From the NCBI RefSeq assembly GCF_051859125.1, contig NZ_JBHYGG010000258.1, positions 1 to 64,000 on the forward strand: a stretch of DNA of 64,000 nt, read 5' to 3'. Below, one piece after another: positions 8,614 through 16,953 of this stretch. How positions within the stretch are numbered: position 1 is the first letter of the stretch; the number at the start of each line of letters is the position of its first letter. Origin of the DNA: Gemmata sp051859125. GTDB taxonomy: Bacteria > Planctomycetota > Planctomycetia > Gemmatales > Gemmataceae. The position numbers and the translations under genes were made by a program. The notes under the pieces are model-generated. The model made no database searches, was not told where the DNA came from, and saw only the letters and a list, made by a program, of their open reading frames with translations.

Positions 8614-9198
8614 CTACGGCAACAGGTCGCCAACGAGGACGGATGCATGCGGTGCGGCGAGCGGCGAGACGCGGTCGGAGGTGGTGAACTTCTTCTGGTC
8701 GCGGTCCGCCGTCGCGCCGAGACCGGCGGGCAGCGGGGCCGGATCGCGCAGGACGTACAGTTCGCGGTTCACGACGTCGAGCACCCAGTAGTCGGCGACG
8801 CCGGCCGTGGCGTACCGCTCGGCCTTCTCGGTGAGGTCGATCTGGAGCGACGTATCCGCGACCTCGATTACCATCACTGCCGTTGACGGGTGCTCGTCCG
8901 AGAAGTCCCGGGGCTCGCCGCGAACGACACCGACATCGGGAACGGGGTCGTTGTACTCGTCCACGGTCAACGGCATTTGTTGGCGGATCAACCAGCTCTT
9001 GGAAAACAGTGGGCGCAGGGCATCGGTAACGAGTCCGAGGGTGCAAGCGTAGGTCGGGCTCATCGGCCCTTTCTCCCACATGACGCCATCGAGAAGGAAG
9101 GGGCGGCGGCCCTCGAACCACCCCATGCCGCAGACCGCGTTGAACTGCTCCGCGGTCCAGCGCACGAGAAGCGGCCGTGGGGTGATGTAGGTTGGCAC
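8614..9198 (-). CDS. Uma2 family (DUF820) putative endonuclease
   Basis: A 194-aa protein of the Uma2/DUF820 group, a PD-(D/E)XK nuclease-like fold that is greatly expanded in planctomycetes and cyanobacteria. Visible family features are the segment PVPDVGVVRG, then VMVIEVADTSLQIDLTEKAERYA and VADYWVLDV, containing the acidic and Lys residues of the active site. A GTG start at 9198 is chosen because GGAGGA lies about six bases upstream; an upstream in-frame ATG (9294) would add 32 unlikely residues. It is encoded ten bases before rsmH on the same strand. The biological role of the family is not settled. Confidence 0.85.
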   Translation of the reverse strand: MPTYITPRPLLVRWTAEQFNAVCGMGWFEGRRPFLLDGVMWEKGPMSPTYACTLGLVTDALRPLFSKSWLIRQQMPLTVDEYNDPVPDVGVVRGEPRDFSDEHPSTAVMVIEVADTSLQIDLTEKAERYATAGVADYWVLDVVNRELYVLRDPAPLPAGLGATADRDQKKFTTSDRVSPLAAPHASVLVGDLLP

Positions 9199-9311
9199 AG
9201 CGTGTCCTCCTGCCCCAAAGTTACCCCGATCGCGGGGCCGGCACCAGTCGCGTTGTGGCTCCGCGGCCGGGCGATCATAAACTGACCGGAGCACCTTTAC
9301 CGGAGTTGGAA

Positions 9312-10172
9312 ATGAGCAGTCCCCCGATGGACGACCGCGACGGCGTGATCTGGTACAACGGCAAGCTCCTGCCGTGGCGCGAGGCCAAGTTCCACGTCCT
9401 CTCGCACAGCCTGCACTACGGCAACGGCGTGTTCGAGGGGCTGCGGATCTACAACGGCAAGGCGTTCAAGCTCACCGAGCACTCGGCCCGGCTCCACAAG
9501 TCGGCCAACATGCTCGCCTACGAGCTGCCGTACTCGGTCGCCGAACTCGACGCCGCCACGAAACTCGTCATCGCCGAGAACAAGCTCGACTCGGGGTACG
9601 TCCGGCCGATCGCGTGGCGCGGCGCCGAGGTCATCGGGGTGTCGGCGATCGGCACGAAGGTCCACGTCGCGATCGCGGCGTTCCCGTGGGGCGCGTACTA
9701 CGAGCAGAAGGCCATCAAGCTCGTCACCAGCCGGTGGAAGCGGCCGAGCCCCGAGTCGAGCCCGGCCGGGAGCAAGGCCGCCGGGCTCTACATCATCTGC
9801 ACGCTCGCGAAGGACGAGGCGCTCGCGGCCGGCGCGCAGGACGCGCTGATGCACGACTACAAGGGCCGGCTGTCCGAGGCGACCGGCGCGAACCTGTTCC
9901 TGCTCATCAACGGCGAACTGCACACGCCGACCACCGAGACGATCCTCAACGGCATCACCCGGCAGACGGTGATGGACCTCGCCCGCAGGGCCGGGATCAC
10001 GGTCGTCGAGCGCGAGATCTGGCCCGACGAACTCGCGAAGGCGACCGAGGTGTTCCTGACCGGCACCGCGGTCGAGGTGCAGCCGGTGGGCTCCATCGAC
10101 GGCCGCGAGTACCCGGTCGGCCCGGTCACCAAGAAGCTCCAGGCCGAGTACGCCGCGCTCGTTCGCTCCTGA
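9312..10172 (+). CDS. ilvE: Branched-chain-amino-acid aminotransferase (class IV)
   Basis: PLP-dependent transamination between branched-chain 2-oxo acids and glutamate. Class IV features are LHYGNGVFEGLRIYNG, RLHKSANML, the PLP-binding Lys at about 155 in SPAGSKAAGLY, SEATGANLF and TPTTETILNGITRQTV. At 286 aa the length is typical. The ATG at 9312 has GGAG six bases upstream and is preferred to the longer frame beginning at 9192. Aminodeoxychorismate lyase and D-amino-acid transaminase belong to the same fold, but the EGLRIY and ETILNGITR segments fit IlvE best. A repeat and a sugar isomerase gene follow. Confidence 0.9.
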   Translation: MSSPPMDDRDGVIWYNGKLLPWREAKFHVLSHSLHYGNGVFEGLRIYNGKAFKLTEHSARLHKSANMLAYELPYSVAELDAATKLVIAENKLDSGYVRPIAWRGAEVIGVSAIGTKVHVAIAAFPWGAYYEQKAIKLVTSRWKRPSPESSPAGSKAAGLYIICTLAKDEALAAGAQDALMHDYKGRLSEATGANLFLLINGELHTPTTETILNGITRQTVMDLARRAGITVVEREIWPDELAKATEVFLTGTAVEVQPVGSIDGREYPVGPVTKKLQAEYAALVRS

Positions 10173-10179
10173 CTAAATT

Positions 10180-10248
10180 GAAGGGGTGAAGGGCGAGCGG
10201 GAGACACCGCACCCCTTCACCCCTTCACCCTCTCACCCCTTCACCCGT
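10180..10248. repeat. CCCCTTCA-type repeat with 14-bp complementary arms
   Basis: Positions 10180-10193 pair with 10213-10226, and the right side carries four consecutive CACCCCTTC/CACCCTCTC-like units up to one base before the next start codon. It occupies the whole gap between the aminotransferase and isomerase genes. Confidence 0.65.
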
Positions 10249-10249
10249 A

Positions 10250-11068
10250 ATGAAGTCCGCCGTCACCGTGTCGCTCGTGCCCGAGGCCCGCGGGGGGCCG
10301 TTCGTGTTCTGGGACGACCTCGCCGCCGCGTGCCGCAGCGCGAAGGCGCTCGGGTTCGACGCCATCGAACTGTTCCCGCCCGGCCCGGACGCGGTGGACC
10401 CGGGCGACCTCCGGGCGCTCCTCGATGACAACGGGCTGTCACTCGCCGCGGTCGGCACCGGGGCCGGGTGGGTGAAGCACAAGCTCAGCCTCACGGCGGC
10501 CGACCAGGCCACCCGCGACAGGGCGCTCGACTTCGTCAAGAAGGTGATCGAGTTCGCGGGGCCGTTCGGCGCGCCGGTCATCATCGGGTCGATGCAGGGC
10601 CGGGCCGGCGACGACGTGCCCAAGCCGGTCGCGCTGCGCTACCTCGGCAACGCGCTGTTCAAGCTCGACGAGCACGCCGGCGACTACGACACCCGCGTGC
10701 TGTACGAGCCGCTCAACCGGTACGAGACGAACCTCGTCAACACGCAGGCCGACGGCGCGGCGCTCCTCGCCGGCCTCGGGGTCCAGCGCGTCGCGCTGCT
10801 GTGCGACCTGTACCACATGAACATCGAAGAGGTGAACCTGGCGGACGCCCTGCGGGCCGCGGGGAAGTACGTCGGCCACGTCCACTTCGCAGACTCGAAC
10901 CGCCGCGCCGCGGGGATGGGCCACACCGACTTCGCGCCCGTGGTGCAGGCGCTCCGCGACATCGGCTACTCGGGGTACTTGTCGGCCGAGGTGCTGCCGC
11001 TGCCCGACCCCGAGGCCGCGGCGAAGCAGACGATGGTGGCGTTCCGAGAGGCGATGGCACGCGGATGA
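10250..11068 (+). CDS. Sugar phosphate isomerase/epimerase (hydroxypyruvate isomerase-like TIM barrel)
   Basis: A 272-aa AP-endonuclease-2-type TIM barrel. Metal-binding residues are seen in order: Glu in VLYEPLNRYE, Asp/His in ALLCDLYHMNIEE, His in YVGHVHFADS, Glu in YLSAEVLP. The IELFPPG segment near the N-terminus is the usual first barrel strand. This set fits sugar or hydroxypyruvate isomerases; the exact substrate cannot be told. The ATG follows directly after a CT-rich repeat and no ribosome binding site is visible, so the transcript may be leaderless or the start may be read from the repeat-containing leader. Confidence 0.85.
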   Translation: MKSAVTVSLVPEARGGPFVFWDDLAAACRSAKALGFDAIELFPPGPDAVDPGDLRALLDDNGLSLAAVGTGAGWVKHKLSLTAADQATRDRALDFVKKVIEFAGPFGAPVIIGSMQGRAGDDVPKPVALRYLGNALFKLDEHAGDYDTRVLYEPLNRYETNLVNTQADGAALLAGLGVQRVALLCDLYHMNIEEVNLADALRAAGKYVGHVHFADSNRRAAGMGHTDFAPVVQALRDIGYSGYLSAEVLPLPDPEAAAKQTMVAFREAMARG

Positions 11069-11172
11069 GGCGGATCAAAGCCAGGATGAAGAGGATCAGC
11101 CGAGATCGCAGTTCACAACTGCCTTCTGGCTGATCGGTTTTCATTCCCGTGTCTCATCCGCGCCATCCGCGT
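11066..11172. repeat. Imperfect GGATGAGGCGGAT-type inverted repeat
   Basis: The stretch begins at the isomerase stop codon. A left part rich in GGATGA/GCGGAT units (11066-11101) is imperfectly complementary to a right part with CTCATCCGC and CATCCGC units (11152-11172). An inner pair, GATCAGCC with GGCTGATC, strengthens the fold. It lies between two convergent genes and may serve as a bidirectional terminator. Confidence 0.5.
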
Positions 11173-11193
11173 CCCATCGCTTCGCTTGGTGTC

Positions 11194-13431
11194 TCACTTC
11201 ACGATCTCGACCTTCGCCTCGGCGGTCACGGGCGTGTCCCTCGTCTCGACCGTGGCGCGGACCACGAGCGGCGCGTTGAACGGCCCGCAGTCCTTCGCGA
11301 ACGTCAGCACCAACTCGCCCGTGTCGCGGCCCGCGGGGATCACCAGCGGGGCGGCCGTCACGCCCTTCCAGTGCGCCGGCAGTACCGCTTCCACCTTCGC
11401 GGGGCCGGCCAGGTTCTTGTCGCGGGCGACCGTGACCGGCAGCCGCACCTCGGTGCCCGGCTCGGCCCGCAGGCTCGTGCGGTCGAGGCTCATGTCGAGC
11501 CGCCCCGGCGACACGACCACGATCATCTGCTGGTTCTGCTCCGTCGAGCTGAAGCTGACCGTGTGCTCGCGGCCGTCCACGGGGTCCTTGACCCTCGCGG
11601 TCGCCATCACGCACGCGCGGCAGGTGCGGCCGAGTTCCATCCACGGCGGCAGGTACGCGGGGTACTCGAAGGCCGTCTCGCCGGGCTTGAGCACGAGCAC
11701 CGGCCCCGACACGCCCTGGAGGTGCCGGGCCTGCTTGTCGGCGAGTTGCACCTCGATCGGGCCGTCGAACCCGCCGCGGTCGAGCTTGTACTTCCGCTTG
11801 TACACCTCCCCGCGGGCGGCCGACGTCATCACGTACTCGTCCACGAGTTTGAACGGGGTCGGCAGCGCGACCGCGAGCCGCACGTCGCCCGTCTCGGGAA
11901 CGAACCGCGTCCCCGACACAACGGTGCCGCCCGCGACCCGGGCGGTGACGCCCGCGACGCCGGTGCCCTCGATCTTCAGAGCGCTGGTTGCGATGTGCGC
12001 GTCCGCGGCGGCCGTGAGCGTGAGTTCCGCGGCGGGTTGGTTGCGGGGGATCACGACCGGCGGCGCGGTCACGCCCTTCGGCAGGCCAACGGCCCGCACG
12101 ACGATCGGACCGGCGAAGCCGCCGCTGCGCTCGGCGGTGACCTTCACCTTGACGGTGCCGGAGCGCGCGACGGTGACGGCGGCGGCCGGGAGCGTGAGGC
12201 GGAAGCCGGGTTCGCCCGCGGGCGCGGTGGCGTCGGTGACCGCAAGGCGGTACGCGAAGTTCGGACCGCCGCGGCCGCGGTACTTCTCGCTCACCCGCAC
12301 GGTGAACACGCCGTCGACCGAAGGGCTGAACGCGAGCGGATTCGGGTCGGCCGTCTCGCTTGCTTCGGCCTTCGCGACCTCCTTGCCCGTCGGGTCGGTG
12401 ACCGTCACGACCCCGCACAGCGGCGACTCGGCCCGGCGGGCAACCAGGTCGAGCGCGTACCGGCCGCCCTTTTTGAGATCGAGCTTCCACTCGTTCGCGG
12501 TGCCGGGCTTCTCGATGCGGCCGTTGAGCGCCACCGGCGCGCTCAGCGCGTCCTTCGCGTCGGTCGCGTCCTTCAGGCCGTCCGGCTTCACCCGCAGCGG
12601 GAAGTGGAACTGCGGCACGTCAGCGGTGGTGACGGTGAGGCGGTACACGTAGGCCGGGCCGCCGAGGGTGCGGGCGTCGGTGATTCGCACCCGGTACTTG
12701 CCAGCGACCTTCGGCGTGAACCGCACGCTCGCGTCGGTGCCGACGCACGGGTGCGGCATCTGCTCGGCGACGACGTTGCCCTTCGCGTCGAGGACGTCGA
12801 GTTGCGGGACGAGCGGCGAGTTGAGTGCCTGTGCGTGAACGAACGCGGTAACGGTCTTGCCGGGTTCGCCGTCGAACTCCCACAGGTCGATGTCTTCGTG
12901 CGGGAACACGCGACCGTTGGCGGTGACCGGCAGCGCGAGCGCCTTCGGGATCGGCTCGCCCTCGACCTCTTGCTCGACGACCTCGGGCAAGTCGCCGACG
13001 ACGAACACCAGGCCGCCGGCCCCGCCCTGCGACGTGAACACGCGGCCGCGGACCGGGCCGACCTTCGCGTCGGCCGCGAGCGCGACCGAGCCGCGCATGT
13101 CGGCCGGGTAGTCCTCCTGGCGCTGCGAGTCGGGGAGCGGGAGCACCGGCCCCTCGAACCACAGCCGCTTGTCGCGCACGAGTTCCGGCGACGCCTTCAC
13201 GCCGGGCGCGGCGAGGTCGAACGCGCACCTGTCGTGCAGGAACAACCCGCCGATCCGCACGGGCACCGTGGTGCCGCGCTGCCCGCCGGCCGGGAACACG
13301 TAGCTCGCCGTGGGCGGGTTGGCTCGGAGGAAAGAGGATTCACCGCAGAGGGCGCAGAGAACGCAGAGAGAAATCCGACAGAGCAGAGTGCGATACGAGC
13401 CGAGATCAACGCGAGTCTGGTGCATGGTCAT
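11194..13431 (-). CDS. Large secreted PPC/Ig-like repeat protein, planctomycete family
   Basis: A 745-aa protein of the type found downstream of DUF1501/DUF1553 genes in planctomycetes. After the N-terminus it reads ASYVFPAGGQRGTTVPVRIGG, then several beta-rich modules with repeated YRVRITDAR, YALDLVARR and FTVRVSEKYRGRGGP segments, which resemble pre-peptidase C-terminal (PPC) domains, and later Ig-like modules. No catalytic motif is seen; a surface or periplasmic binding role is likely. The ATG at 13431 overlaps the preceding stop as ATGA, so translation is coupled. Residues 20-31 (ISLCVLCALCGE), the only signal-like hydrophobic stretch, are encoded by an intergenic repeat arm. Confidence 0.8.
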   Translation of the reverse strand: MTMHQTRVDLGSYRTLLCRISLCVLCALCGESSFLRANPPTASYVFPAGGQRGTTVPVRIGGLFLHDRCAFDLAAPGVKASPELVRDKRLWFEGPVLPLPDSQRQEDYPADMRGSVALAADAKVGPVRGRVFTSQGGAGGLVFVVGDLPEVVEQEVEGEPIPKALALPVTANGRVFPHEDIDLWEFDGEPGKTVTAFVHAQALNSPLVPQLDVLDAKGNVVAEQMPHPCVGTDASVRFTPKVAGKYRVRITDARTLGGPAYVYRLTVTTADVPQFHFPLRVKPDGLKDATDAKDALSAPVALNGRIEKPGTANEWKLDLKKGGRYALDLVARRAESPLCGVVTVTDPTGKEVAKAEASETADPNPLAFSPSVDGVFTVRVSEKYRGRGGPNFAYRLAVTDATAPAGEPGFRLTLPAAAVTVARSGTVKVKVTAERSGGFAGPIVVRAVGLPKGVTAPPVVIPRNQPAAELTLTAAADAHIATSALKIEGTGVAGVTARVAGGTVVSGTRFVPETGDVRLAVALPTPFKLVDEYVMTSAARGEVYKRKYKLDRGGFDGPIEVQLADKQARHLQGVSGPVLVLKPGETAFEYPAYLPPWMELGRTCRACVMATARVKDPVDGREHTVSFSSTEQNQQMIVVVSPGRLDMSLDRTSLRAEPGTEVRLPVTVARDKNLAGPAKVEAVLPAHWKGVTAAPLVIPAGRDTGELVLTFAKDCGPFNAPLVVRATVETRDTPVTAEAKVEIVK
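13339..13373. repeat. Repeat arm 1 of a pair enclosing a gene
   Basis: This 35-base arm (TTCACCGCAGAGGGCGCAGA and onward) is complementary at 33 of 35 positions to 14156-14190. It lies inside the 5' end of the large PPC-like gene and encodes its signal-like segment. Confidence 0.8.
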
Positions 13432-14135
13432 CCCCCGTGTACTCTCATCGCCCCCGCGGAAGTCTCGATCGCCTTGACAACCTCGCTGTACCCGTCGCAG
13501 TTCTTCGGACTGATTGTCGGGTTCTGTGGGTTCTTCACCGCATGGAACCGGCTGTAGTTCGCCAACTTCGGAACCGCCTCCAACCACACGTCTCGTTTAC
13601 CCGGTCGCATCAGGACGATCACCGCTCCCCGTTCCACCGCGGCACTTACGAGTGCAAAACTGTACTCTTGCGATGGCACGCGGATCCGTCGGTGCCCGAA
13701 CCGGAGGGACGGGTACGGGAAGTACACCACATTCAGGAACGACCGCGCCACGGTGACTCGCTCGAATGTCGCCAGCGGGCGCTTCAGTTTCCGGTCCCAC
13801 CAATCCCCGCCGCCGATCTTGCGAAACACCGGGGCGAGGTAGAAGAACGGGTACTCCAGCGGCTCGTGAAGCAGGCTCTTTCTCACCCACTCGCGAAAAA
13901 CCGGGCTCTGGCGCGCCTCTGTTCTACTCGCGGTGGCGCTCAGGCCCGGGTTGTTGCTGAGCAGCACCACGGGAGCGTCTTTGGCACCGACAAACGCCTC
14001 GGGCAGCAAGGCGTCGGTGTGGAGCCGGTATTTCGGCGCGGCCGTTCGATTGAACTCTTCGACCGCGGCTTGTTCCTCGCCTGGGAGGACGAATGGGGGC
14101 GCGTTGGGGAGTGCCGACCACGGATTCATCGTCAC
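13428..14135 (-). CDS. Unknown protein enclosed by inverted repeat arms (possible uracil-DNA-glycosylase-like fold)
   Basis: A 235-aa soluble protein, less GC-biased in its third positions than its neighbours. The segment APVVLLSNNPGLS followed by PFFYLAPVF and a C-terminal FHAVKNPQNPTISPKN recalls the strand-loop pattern of the uracil-DNA glycosylase superfamily, but I cannot confirm it. It interrupts an otherwise standard planctomycete operon between the DUF1501 and PPC-like genes, and is bracketed by two complementary 35-base repeat arms 782 bases apart. It ends in ATGA with the start of the next gene. Acquired cargo is a reasonable inference. Confidence 0.7.
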   Translation of the reverse strand: MTMNPWSALPNAPPFVLPGEEQAAVEEFNRTAAPKYRLHTDALLPEAFVGAKDAPVVLLSNNPGLSATASRTEARQSPVFREWVRKSLLHEPLEYPFFYLAPVFRKIGGGDWWDRKLKRPLATFERVTVARSFLNVVYFPYPSLRFGHRRIRVPSQEYSFALVSAAVERGAVIVLMRPGKRDVWLEAVPKLANYSRFHAVKNPQNPTISPKNCDGYSEVVKAIETSAGAMRVHGG

Positions 14136-14155
14136 GGCTTTGCTCGCTTGTCGGC

Positions 14156-14190
14156 TTTCTCTCTGCGCTCTCCGCGCCCTCTGCGGTGAA
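14156..14190. repeat. Repeat arm 2 of a pair enclosing a gene
   Basis: Complementary at 33 of 35 positions to 13339-13373. It lies between the DUF1501 gene's 3' end and the start of the enclosed gene. Confidence 0.8.
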
Positions 14191-14207
14191 CCCTCTTCTC
14201 TTCCAAC

Positions 14208-15527
14208 TCACACCAACTCGGTCATCACCTTGCCGCCGTTGACGAGGCCGGTCGGGCGGCCGTCGGGCATGTGCAGTTCGCCCTTGGGGTCGATGCCCAT
14301 CTGCGCGAACATCGTCGCGAACAGGTCCTCGGGGCCGTAGGGGTCGGTCGCGGGGCGCTCGGCGCGGGCGTCGGTCTTGCCGACCACCACGCCGCCCTTG
14401 ATCCCGCCGCCGCCCAGCAGCACCGTGAAGCACGGCCCCCAGTGGTCGCGGCCGGCGTTCTTGTTGATCCGCGGGGTGCGGCCGAACTCGCCGGTCACCA
14501 CCACGAGCGTGCTGTCGAGCATCCCGCGGTCGGCCAGGTCGCGGAACAGCGCGCTGACGGCCGAGTCGTAGGCCGGCAGCAGCGTGTTCTTGAGCACCGC
14601 GAAGTTGCCGTCGTGCGTGTCCCAGTTGCTGTGGTCGATGGTCACGCACCGCACCCCGCCCTCGACGAGCCGGCGTGCCATGAGGCAGCTCTGGCCGAGC
14701 GAGTTGCGGCCGTACTCGTCGCGGAGCTTCTCGGGCTCGGCGGCGATGTCGAACGCCTGCTTCGCCTGCCGCGAGGTCATCAGGTCGAACGCCTTGTCGC
14801 GGAACGTGGCGACCGCCCCGACCTGCGCGTTCGCCCGCGCCTCGGCGCTCTTGTGGAACCGGTCGACGGTGTCGAGGAGCTTGCGGCGGTCGTCGAGGCG
14901 GTCGCTGGCGATGGCCGCGGGCGGCACGAGGTCGGGCACCGAGAACGTCGGCGCGCTCGGGTCGGCGTCGATGACGAACGGGGCGTGGGCCGCGCCGAGG
15001 TACGCCGACCCGCCGCTCGGGTGGACCTTCGGCAGCGCGACGTAGGCCGGCACCGACCCCTTCGGCCCGAGCTTCTTCGACACCACCGACCCGACGCTCG
15101 GCTTCTGGTTGTTCGGCGACAGCGTCGGGTTGAACCCGGGGGTCGGGAAGAACCCGGTGAGGATGTAGTGGTCGGCCGGGCCGTGGTCCGAGTTGTGGTG
15201 CCGGAACGACCGCACCAGCGAGAACTTGTCGAGCTGCCCGGCGGTCTTCGGGAGCAGGTCGCACATGACCAGCCCGGGCACCTTCGTTTGCATCGGCTGG
15301 AACTCGCCGCGGATCTCCGCGGGCGCGTCCGGCTTCAGGTCGAACGTGTCGATGTGGCTCTGGCCCCCGTGCAGGAACACGAAGATCAGCGACACGTCCC
15401 TCTTCGGCTTCGCGGCGTCCGACGCCCGGAGCAGTTGCGGCAGCCCGAGGGACGCGCCGAACAGGCTCGCGGTGCCGACCCGCAGGGCGTCCCGCCGGGT
15501 GTGGCCGTCGCAGAATCGCGTGGGCAT
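14208..15527 (-). CDS. DUF1501 protein (Tat-exported, sulfatase-fold-like)
   Basis: A 439-aa DUF1501 member, a planctomycete-rich family related to the alkaline phosphatase/sulfatase fold. The N-terminus holds a twin-arginine signal, TRRDALRVG, followed by a hydrophobic stretch. Family segments are FVFLHGGQSHIDTFDLKPD, SFRHHNSDHGPADHYILTG, TIDHSNWDTHDGNF and TGEFGRTPRINKNAGRDHWG, which supply likely metal ligands. It lies in one operon with the DUF1549/DUF1553 gene, its usual partner. The pair is thought to act in the periplasm on sulfated or complex polysaccharide, but activity is not established. Confidence 0.92.
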   Translation of the reverse strand: MPTRFCDGHTRRDALRVGTASLFGASLGLPQLLRASDAAKPKRDVSLIFVFLHGGQSHIDTFDLKPDAPAEIRGEFQPMQTKVPGLVMCDLLPKTAGQLDKFSLVRSFRHHNSDHGPADHYILTGFFPTPGFNPTLSPNNQKPSVGSVVSKKLGPKGSVPAYVALPKVHPSGGSAYLGAAHAPFVIDADPSAPTFSVPDLVPPAAIASDRLDDRRKLLDTVDRFHKSAEARANAQVGAVATFRDKAFDLMTSRQAKQAFDIAAEPEKLRDEYGRNSLGQSCLMARRLVEGGVRCVTIDHSNWDTHDGNFAVLKNTLLPAYDSAVSALFRDLADRGMLDSTLVVVTGEFGRTPRINKNAGRDHWGPCFTVLLGGGGIKGGVVVGKTDARAERPATDPYGPEDLFATMFAQMGIDPKGELHMPDGRPTGLVNGGKVMTELV

Positions 15528-15579
15528 GGGTCGCTCCCCCCGAAGCCGCTGCGTCGCGACGCGGCGGCTGGAATGGTGA

Positions 15580-16941
15580 TTATTTCGCGTCGTCCTTCCG
15601 GTACGCCCGGCCGCTGCGGAACAGGTACGCGGTCGCCCCGTCGCAGCCGGTGAGCGCCTCGAACCGCTCGCCGTCCTCCGCCCGGAACTTCTCGCCCCCG
15701 AGCGGCTCGACCGGCCCGCCCTTCTTCGCCTCGACGAGCGACAGTGCGCCGTCGGCCCATTTCAGGTCCATGTGCCGCGGGCCGTTGCGGTACACGCCTG
15801 CCAGGACCGCCAGTTGATCGGCGGCCGGCTTCGGGCCGGCGTCCCGCTTCGCGGCCGGCTCGAACGGCAGCGCCAGTTCCAGTGCCTTCGCCGCGGTGCG
15901 GGGCATGCTCGCGCCGCTGCGGTTCGCCACGATGAAGAGGCCGAACCCGTGCCCCGGGGCCATCGTGAGCCGGCTGCCGTGGCCGACCCGGGAGCCGTTG
16001 TGCGTCCATACGTCGACGCCGCGGACCTTCTCGACGTGGATGCCGTAGCCGTAGTGCCCCTCGCCCGGCACCGCGGCGTGCGGCGCGGTCACCGTCTTCA
16101 CGAGCGACGCCGTCAGGGCCGGCTTGCCGTCGACTTTCCCCTCGTGCAGGAACGCGATCATGAACCGGGCCATGTCGGTGCCGCTTGTGTACATCGACCC
16201 GGCCGGCCACGTTGCGGCGTTGTCGGCGGCCGGGCGCACGACGACCGGCTTGCCGCCCCGCACCTCGTGGCCGAGCGCGAGTGGGTACGTCATCGCCATT
16301 GTCGGGCGGAAGGTCGTGCGCTTCATGCCGAGTGGCGAGAACAACTCGGTCGCCATCACGTCGGCGAACGGCTTCCCCGCGGCCCGCTCGGCGACGTAGC
16401 CGGCCATCCAGTACCCGGGGCTGGAGTACGAGTACACGTCGCCCGGCTTGGTGAAGAGCTTGTCGGCCGTCCACTTCTTGATGCTGGCCCCGAGCGCCTC
16501 GTCGTCGTGCCTGCCGAACATGTCGCTCTCGTCCGGCAGCCCGGCGGTGTGCGTGAGCAACTGCTGCGGGGTGAGCGCGGAGAGTTCGGGCGGCAGCCCG
16601 TCGATCAGCTTGCCGACCGGCGCGTCGAGCTTCAGCTTGCCGGCCTCGGCGAGCTTCACGAGGACCATGCCGACGAACACCTTGGTGGTCGAGCCGATGC
16701 GGAACAGGTGGTCGGGCGTGGGCACCTCCGTGCCCTCGACGCTCGTGACGCCGAAGCCCTTCGCGTACACGACGCGGTCGCCCTGCACGATCACGACCAC
16801 CGCACCGGGCACGGCGCTGTCGACGAGTTCCTTCTTGGCGACGGCTTCGAGCGGCGTGAAATCAACCTCTTTCGGCGCAGCCTGACCGTGAACCGCGGGG
16901 GCGGCGAGCAGGACGAACAGGAGTGCGGGGTGGCGTGGCAC
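15580..16941 (-). CDS. Serine hydrolase, beta-lactamase class C/penicillin-binding-protein type
   Basis: A 453-aa exported enzyme of the PF00144 family. A signal peptide (residues 1-20, ending VHGQA) precedes the domain. The nucleophile motif is S84-T-T-K87 in FRIGSTTKVF, the Tyr motif is YSYSSPGY near residue 172, and HNGSRVGHG supplies the third motif. Family members act as D-Ala peptidases or esterases. A C-terminal domain of about 100 aa follows the catalytic part. It lies 12 bases after the DUF1553 gene and 52 before DUF1501, so it belongs to the same transcript. Substrate unknown. Confidence 0.9.
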   Translation of the reverse strand: MPRHPALLFVLLAAPAVHGQAAPKEVDFTPLEAVAKKELVDSAVPGAVVVIVQGDRVVYAKGFGVTSVEGTEVPTPDHLFRIGSTTKVFVGMVLVKLAEAGKLKLDAPVGKLIDGLPPELSALTPQQLLTHTAGLPDESDMFGRHDDEALGASIKKWTADKLFTKPGDVYSYSSPGYWMAGYVAERAAGKPFADVMATELFSPLGMKRTTFRPTMAMTYPLALGHEVRGGKPVVVRPAADNAATWPAGSMYTSGTDMARFMIAFLHEGKVDGKPALTASLVKTVTAPHAAVPGEGHYGYGIHVEKVRGVDVWTHNGSRVGHGSRLTMAPGHGFGLFIVANRSGASMPRTAAKALELALPFEPAAKRDAGPKPAADQLAVLAGVYRNGPRHMDLKWADGALSLVEAKKGGPVEPLGGEKFRAEDGERFEALTGCDGATAYLFRSGRAYRKDDAK

Positions 16942-16953
16942 GGCGGCTCGGGC

